NCBI GenBank assembly: GCA_016839905.1
Contig: JAEOTJ010000429.1
Coordinates: 1 to 9,809 of the forward strand
Source of the DNA: Promethearchaeota archaeon
GTDB taxonomy: Archaea; Asgardarchaeota; Lokiarchaeia; Sigynarchaeales; SOKP01
Direction: 5' to 3'
Length of the DNA: 9,809 bases
Shown here: piece after piece, positions 6,206-9,809 of the stretch
Layout: each line of letters opens with the position of its first letter
How positions within the stretch are numbered: the first letter of the stretch is position 1
Program-made: the position numbers and the translations under genes
Notes under the pieces: model-generated
Database searches by the model: none
Seen by the model: only the letters and a program-made list of their open reading frames with translations
Told to the model about the DNA's origin: nothing

Positions 6206-7213
6206 ATGGCAAAGAAAAAAACGAAGATAAAAAATGAGACTAATAATGAAGAAATAAGTACTGATGATAAAAAAAAGGATTATGATTTAAAGGAATTACC
6301 TGGAGTCGGAGAAGTAACTCTTAAAAAATTAAAAGATGCTGGAATTATATCTGTAAGAGCTCTAGCGTTATATCCTAAAATTAGATTGATGGAAGATGCT
6401 GGGATAGGCGAGAAAACTGCAATTAAGATTGGTAAAATGGCACAAGATATTGAAAAAATGGGATTTAAGTCCGCAGAAGCCATATGGGAAAGAAGAAAAA
6501 CCTTGAGAAAAATAACTACTGGAAGCCATAATTTAGACGATTTATTAGCGGGAGGAATCGAAACAGGCTCGCTTACAGAGCTTTTTGGGGAGTATAGGAC
6601 AGGTAAGACGCAATTAGCCCATCAACTTAGTGTGAATGTACAACTTCCTTATGAAGAAGGAGGACTTGAAGGAGGAGCATTATATATTGACACAGAAGGG
6701 ACTTTTCGACCAGAAAGAATCATACAAATGGCAGAAGAAAAAAATATGGATTATAATAATATTTTAAAAAACATATCAGTGGGGAGAGCTTATAATAGTG
6801 ATCATCAAATGTTACTTGTTAAAGAAGCTCCAAAAATAGTAAAAGAAAAAAATATTAAGTTAATTATAATAGATTCAATAATAGGTCATTTTCGCAGTGA
6901 ATATATTGGAAGAGGGACTCTCGCATCGAGGCAACAAATATTAAATGTCCATATACATGATTTATTAAGATTAACGGAAACTTCTGACGAATTAGCCGCA
7001 GTTTATACAAATCAAGTATCTTCTAAACCAGATGTTTTTTATGGAAATCCCATAACTCATACAGGAGGTCATATAATCGCTCACGGTGCAACTATAAGAA
7101 TTTATTTAAGAAAAGGAAAGGGAGAACAACGAGTCGCGAAAGTTGTCGATGCTCCACATTTACCAGAAGCGGATGCTGTTTTCTCAATAAAGGAAGATGG
7201 AATACAAGATTAA
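6206..7213 (+). CDS. radA: DNA repair and recombination protein RadA
   Basis: Archaeal RecA/Rad51-family recombinase, 335 residues, the usual RadA length. It forms ATP-dependent filaments on single-stranded DNA and performs strand exchange in homologous recombination. A lysine-rich start (1-25) leads to a helix-hairpin-helix domain (about 28-82, LPGVGEVTLKKLKDAG), then the polymerisation motif FKSA (87-90, the FxxA motif). The ATPase core has Walker A GEYRTGKTQ (128-136), YIDTEGTFRPERI (160-172), Walker B LIIIDS (219-224), GHFRSEYIGRGTLASRQQ, and the C-terminal ATP cap region DAPHLPEADAVFSIKEDGIQD. The Arg-Thr in Walker A and the YIDTEGTF stretch resemble eukaryotic Rad51/Dmc1 more than the GEFGSGKTQ I recall for many archaeal RadA proteins. 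The start at 6206 is set by a Shine-Dalgarno site, its own TATA box and homology. Convergent with the downstream hydrolase gene, 47 bp away. Confidence 0.97.
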   Translation: MAKKKTKIKNETNNEEISTDDKKKDYDLKELPGVGEVTLKKLKDAGIISVRALALYPKIRLMEDAGIGEKTAIKIGKMAQDIEKMGFKSAEAIWERRKTLRKITTGSHNLDDLLAGGIETGSLTELFGEYRTGKTQLAHQLSVNVQLPYEEGGLEGGALYIDTEGTFRPERIIQMAEEKNMDYNNILKNISVGRAYNSDHQMLLVKEAPKIVKEKNIKLIIIDSIIGHFRSEYIGRGTLASRQQILNVHIHDLLRLTETSDELAAVYTNQVSSKPDVFYGNPITHTGGHIIAHGATIRIYLRKGKGEQRVAKVVDAPHLPEADAVFSIKEDGIQD

Positions 7214-7260
7214 TTTAAAGAAAATAATAATGCCTCCATAGAATTTTTATTAATAATTGA

Positions 7261-7860
7261 TTATTCTGCTTCAATCTTTTTTAAATGGAAATACCCTAAT
7301 AAATGAAAAAGCAAGAAAGGAATATAGATTAAAGATATAAAAACATATTCAAAAGCATTAATGATTATAAAAATCATCATAAAAGTAGCTAATAGTATTT
7401 CAATTGTTAGAATACTTCTATTACTATAATATCTAAAATCAAAAAAAGATTTTTTCACTTTATATTTCTCTAAAACTTCCTTCATATTCTTAAATTCTTC
7501 TTTTGAAACAAGTAATTTAGGTCCAAATGGTTTTTCATGAATGCCAAATAAATTTGTACCCCAATCAAAAGCATCAACAATAACATGAATGATATATGCA
7601 ATTCCGCAAAAAATTAGAACAACTAATTGTAGAATTATCCCAAAAACCATGAGAATCATTCCTGGATAAATAGAATGGGTTATAAGCATTCGATGATTTC
7701 GGTCTTTTGCATATTGAGATAATAAAAAATCAAAATCCATTATAAAAGAACAGAGTATAATTGAACTAAATTCCAATAAGTTAAAATTAAAATAATAGTG
7801 AAAAATTGAAGCAAGTATTACACCTATAGCGAAATGAACATTTAAATGAATGATTTTCAC
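7261..7860 (-). CDS. DUF457/YdjM-like membrane-bound metal-dependent hydrolase
   Basis: About 199 residues, predicted as an inner-membrane protein of the YdjM/DUF457 family (putative metal-dependent hydrolases; true substrates unknown). Numbered from one codon further upstream, the family's conserved polar residues sit in order among hydrophobic segments: NVHFAIG (His10), IMDFDF (Asp43, Asp45), NHRMLITHS (His57, Arg58, His63) and HVIVDAFDWGTNLFG (His93, Asp97). These would form a metal site at the membrane face. About five membrane helices are likely: 12-30, 32-48, 65-95, 150-170 and 172-195; a charged loop (108-148) separates the last two. There is no ATG start. GTG at 7858-7860 or TTG at 7861-7863 are the only start codons before an in-frame stop; I chose GTG. 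A TATA-like GCATATAAAA (7923-7932) lies upstream. Convergent with radA. Confidence 0.75.
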   Translation of the reverse strand: MKIIHLNVHFAIGVILASIFHYYFNFNLLEFSSIILCSFIMDFDFLLSQYAKDRNHRMLITHSIYPGMILMVFGIILQLVVLIFCGIAYIIHVIVDAFDWGTNLFGIHEKPFGPKLLVSKEEFKNMKEVLEKYKVKKSFFDFRYYSNRSILTIEILLATFMMIFIIINAFEYVFISLIYIPFLLFHLLGYFHLKKIEAE

Positions 7861-7922
7861 CAATATTAATTAATACAATATAATAACGTTATACTAGAAG
7901 AGCAATAAAACCTTTCTTTTTT

Positions 7923-7932
7923 TTTTATATGC
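7923..7932 (-). promoter_or_regulatory. Possible promoter of the DUF457-like gene
   Basis: On the - strand this reads GCATATAAAA followed by a run of A, a good archaeal TATA element, about 63-72 bp before the GTG start. A weaker A/T element at 7876-7888 (TTATTATATTG on the - strand) is closer and would give an almost leaderless transcript. The sequence alone does not decide between them. Confidence 0.35.
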
Positions 7933-7987
7933 TCTAAAAACAAGATTAATTAATGAAAAATAATTATACATCAAATTTTTAATACTT

Positions 7988-8551
7988 CTAATAATTTTTT
8001 AGTTTAAACTCCAAATGTATTAAACTTGAAGTAAATTTTTCAACCTCAGATATGAATTCTAAATTAAAATGTTTATTCAGGACATATTTAAATAAATTAA
8101 CAAAAAAACCTGAAAAAGCTTCTTCTAAGTCGTGATAACCCCTAAAAACTAAAGAGGGATTCATTATCTTAATATCAATAGTATTAAACCAATTAAGACC
8201 TCTTTTTCCAAAAAAAGATATGATAAATTCCCCATAACTCGTGAGAGTTTTTAAACTCATTGGTTTTGCTACTAAAAAATTCATAATATCAGCTATAATA
8301 TCTCCTATTTCTACAGATAATTCTTCCATGTCGTCTTGATTAGATGCAGTAACTAATCGAATTAAAATAGTTTTGGGGATTGATATTATCTCATTAGTTT
8401 GATTAAATAACTTATGATCAATCCAATCTCTTAGGGCATCTTTAGCGATTATACCCCTACTCCTTCCTGTTTGTGATGCAATTAAATCCAATTTATCAAG
8501 GACTTTTTCATTTAATCTAAAACCCAAATAATTCTTTTTTTCTTTACTCAT
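7988..8551 (-). CDS. Ribbon-helix-helix regulator with unrecognised C-terminal domain
   Basis: A 187-residue predicted transcription factor. Residues about 8-46 form a CopG/MetJ-type ribbon-helix-helix: strand YLGFRLN, helix EKVLDKLDLIASQTG, turn RSR, helix GIIAKDALRDWIDHK. Such domains dimerise and place the paired strands in the DNA major groove. The remaining 140 residues are not a NikR ACT domain: they lack its His/Cys metal set and contain NWFNTIDIKI (120-129), FRGYHDLEEAFSGFFVNLFKYVLNKHF (136-162) and a closing strand SLIHLEFKL. I do not recognise this domain; it looks like an alpha/beta ligand or dimerisation module. The start ATG 8549-8551 fits both the domain edge and an upstream A/T promoter. 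It is divergent from a possible small gene, and a dyad in the shared intergenic region is a candidate operator. The target genes are unknown. Confidence 0.8.
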   Translation of the reverse strand: MSKEKKNYLGFRLNEKVLDKLDLIASQTGRSRGIIAKDALRDWIDHKLFNQTNEIISIPKTILIRLVTASNQDDMEELSVEIGDIIADIMNFLVAKPMSLKTLTSYGEFIISFFGKRGLNWFNTIDIKIMNPSLVFRGYHDLEEAFSGFFVNLFKYVLNKHFNLEFISEVEKFTSSLIHLEFKLKNY

Positions 8552-8590
8552 TTATAGCTACTTTTTAGACAATCTTAATTTTTTCTTAAT

Positions 8591-8612
8591 TTAATTATAT
8601 ATATTATATATT
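8591..8612 (-). promoter_or_regulatory. Probable promoter of the ribbon-helix-helix gene
   Basis: On the - strand this reads AATATATAATATATATAATTAA, a run of overlapping TATA elements 40-61 bp before ATG 8551. That predicts a start site near 8565-8580 and a short leader. Its alternating TA composition also makes it easily melted. Confidence 0.45.
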
Positions 8613-8666
8613 AATTTTTGAAAATTTAAATGTTGCCATTGTATTATTTTTTGTGGCTTGTTGTCA

Positions 8667-8692
8667 GTGAAAACATTTATATATAATGTCAC
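8667..8692. promoter_or_regulatory. Imperfect dyad around a TATA box, candidate operator
   Basis: Left arm GTGA-AAA-CATT (8667-8677) and right arm AATG-TCAC (8685-8692) are inverted copies apart from three extra A in the left arm. They flank TATATAT (8678-8684), a TATA box for rightward transcription. A protein bound here would block TBP. It lies between the divergent regulator gene and the possible small gene at 8733, so the ribbon-helix-helix protein is an obvious candidate ligand. That pairing is an inference. Confidence 0.4.
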
Positions 8693-8732
8693 CAAATATA
8701 AACATATAATTATTATCAATTTTATATAAAAA

Positions 8733-8966
8733 ATGATTAAAATAAAGAAAGAGAATTTTTCTATAAAAGATGTGGAAAAATCTATAAGTAACTACATTTC
8801 ATTTGATAGATCTGATGAACTCTTTTATGATAATTATTATCTTAGTGAAATTCAAGCTGTTATGAGAAATTCAATTTGCGATGATATTGGAACTTTAAGA
8901 ATATATAATCATAAATTAGAGAAATTTAAACTTATTAATAGAGTCTTTTTAATTTCTATAAACTAA
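8733..8966 (+). CDS. Possible small protein, unknown
   Basis: A 77-residue frame with no recognisable family. It is predicted soluble, mixed charge, with helix-prone EKSISNYISF and EIQAVMRNSICDDIGT and a possible final strand KLINRVFLISIN. In favour: a TATA box at 8676-8684, about 50 bp upstream, and a T run (9001-9006) downstream. Against: very high A/T, no Shine-Dalgarno-like site before the ATG, and small size. It could be a small gene controlled from the divergent promoter, or chance open sequence. Confidence 0.4.
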   Translation: MIKIKKENFSIKDVEKSISNYISFDRSDELFYDNYYLSEIQAVMRNSICDDIGTLRIYNHKLEKFKLINRVFLISIN

Positions 8967-9019
8967 AGATAATGAAAATGATAGATCTTGTTTGATTAAG
9001 TTTTTTCTACATATGAATA

Positions 9020-9029
9020 ATATAAAAAT
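9020..9029 (+). promoter_or_regulatory. Promoter of the Lrp/AsnC gene
   Basis: ATATAAAAAT lies 28-37 bp before ATG 9057, a position that predicts a leaderless or nearly leaderless transcript. No Shine-Dalgarno site precedes the ATG, which agrees. A T6 run at 9001-9006 just upstream could end transcription from the left. Confidence 0.5.
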
Positions 9030-9056
9030 AACCAAAAAACTATCAATGGTTTAAAA

Positions 9057-9569
9057 ATGACTTATGAAACATTAGAAATTGATAATATTGATATTCAAAT
9101 TATCAACCTGGTTCAAGAAAATCCCCATCTTACTCACACAGAAATTGCTAAATTGATTGCTCGAAGCCAACCAACTGTTGGAATGCGTATAAGAAGATTA
9201 AGAAAAAGGGGAATATTACAATATTTTGCGGGTATCAATGTTAAGGAAGCTAATTTCATTTTATCGAGAATAAATATTCAATGCAATAATCCAAATCAGA
9301 TATTAAACGTTGTTAATGACTGTCCATTCATTATAAATGCTTTTAGATTAAGTGGTAAAAAAAATCTTAGTTTTACATTAGTAGCTCCAAATTTAAAAAT
9401 TATGGAAAGAATTATAAATTTTCTTTTAAGAAAAAATCTGAATATAACAAATATTTCTATAAATATTATTACAGATATCCTAAAGGATTTTATCATTCAC
9501 ATTGATTTTAATATTGAAAATTGTGACTGCATATTAAATTCAGATTGTAAAAAATTATATTTATTATAA
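9057..9569 (+). CDS. Lrp/AsnC family transcriptional regulator with cysteine-rich tail
   Basis: A 170-residue feast/famine-type regulator. Residues 8-55 are the AsnC-type winged HTH: NIDIQIINLVQENPHLTH, then TEIAKLIARSQPTVGMRIRRL and RKRGILQYFAGI. Residues about 66-152 fit the ligand-binding/oligomerisation (RAM) domain in outline: ILSRINIQC, a helix NPNQILNVVNDCP, FIINAFRLSGKKNLSFTLVAPN, a second helix and a last strand. It then departs from the classic family with a tail NCDCILNSDC (155-164), which with Cys76 and Cys89 gives five cysteines and a possible metal or redox site. A classic amino-acid binding loop is not obvious. It stands alone behind its own TATA box. Targets cannot be told from the sequence; many such proteins regulate themselves. 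Confidence 0.88.
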   Translation: MTYETLEIDNIDIQIINLVQENPHLTHTEIAKLIARSQPTVGMRIRRLRKRGILQYFAGINVKEANFILSRINIQCNNPNQILNVVNDCPFIINAFRLSGKKNLSFTLVAPNLKIMERIINFLLRKNLNITNISINIITDILKDFIIHIDFNIENCDCILNSDCKKLYLL

Positions 9570-9809
9570 AAAAAAGAAAAAGAGATTATAGAAGAAGTTT
9601 AAATATACTAATACTATTTATGACGAACGAAATAATTTCGCATAAGGTAAAAAATCAATTTTTTATTAAGAATGGTTTTTTATAGTTTTTAAAATCAAAC
9701 TGAACATATTATAGTATGCGTAATTATTTAAGGCGATGTAAATAATTGAATTTAGATTTTAAATTTGTTCTCTAATAAAATAATATACATTTTTTATAAT
9801 ATTTAATTA
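9570..9809. other. Non-coding 3' end of window with short palindrome
   Basis: These 240 bp are strongly A/T-rich and I see no convincing gene. After the Lrp gene comes an A-rich stretch, then a TATA-like TTTAAATATACTAA (9599-9612). A perfect 13-bp palindrome CGAAATAATTTCG lies at 9628-9640, near where a start site would fall. A 21-codon frame from ATG 9620 to TAG 9685 overlaps the palindrome and is too short to call. T runs near 9659-9664 and 9675-9680 could end a short transcript. Confidence 0.3.

Noticed and set aside
6280..6483. 67-codon frame on the - strand inside radA
   Set aside because: It lies opposite the conserved helix-hairpin-helix region of RadA; its composition is that of the reverse complement and it has no promoter.
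8591..8612. TA-rich run as a replication origin or DNA-unwinding element
   Set aside because: No origin recognition repeats or replication genes nearby; its position fits a TATA promoter for the divergent regulator.
9296..9496. 66-codon hydrophobic frame on the - strand inside the Lrp gene
   Set aside because: Antisense shadow of the A/T-rich Lrp coding sequence; the overlapping + frame has clear domain support.
9620..9685. 21-codon frame after the Lrp gene
   Set aside because: Too short, no family, and it overlaps a palindrome; chance frames of this size are common here.

Overview
The window is AT-rich archaeal DNA. A full-length RadA recombinase, a GH57 alpha-glucan branching enzyme, archaeal-type TATA boxes, T-run terminators, and Lrp/AsnC and ribbon-helix-helix regulators all point to Archaea. 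RadA has a Rad51-like Walker A loop (GEYRTGKTQ). Together with a GIY-YIG/multi-HTH protein of a kind I associate with Lokiarchaeia, this suggests an Asgard (Lokiarchaeia-like) genome. That placement is an inference from motifs, not a database result.

Layout. Positions 1-75 hold the last codons of a gene entering from the left. A free-standing GIY-YIG nuclease-like protein with several C-terminal HTH units follows on the + strand (90-2036). It meets, tail to tail with an 11-bp overlap, a GH57 branching-enzyme gene on the - strand (2026-3806). That gene is broken: within about 130 bp, two insertions of about 32 and 30 nt interrupt one of its most conserved stretches, one shifting the frame and one adding a stop. 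Removing both restores an exact 572-residue reading frame with consensus motifs. A 160-bp divergent promoter region with two identical TATA boxes leads into an alpha-D-phosphohexomutase homologue (3967-5343), in which all four active-site signature loops are degenerate, so it is probably a pseudoenzyme. An unrecognised seven-helix membrane protein (5427-6104) follows, with a strong T-rich terminator. radA (6206-7213) has its own TATA box and Shine-Dalgarno site.

On the - strand come a DUF457/YdjM-like membrane metal-dependent hydrolase (7261-7860) and a ribbon-helix-helix regulator with an unrecognised C-terminal domain (7988-8551). A 181-bp divergent intergenic region holds an imperfect dyad centred on a TATA box. 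A possible small gene (8733-8966) and an Lrp/AsnC regulator with a cysteine-rich tail (9057-9569) follow on the + strand. The last 240 bp have no convincing gene.

Most genes have their own promoter and terminator signals, so this is a row of single-gene units rather than one pathway operon. The only metabolic link is the divergent pair of glycogen-type branching enzyme and phosphohexomutase-like protein, and both appear compromised. I see no rRNA, tRNA, CRISPR array or insertion sequence. The best candidates for something undescribed are the doubly interrupted GH57 gene, the degenerate phosphohexomutase, and the GIY-YIG/HTH-array protein beside them.
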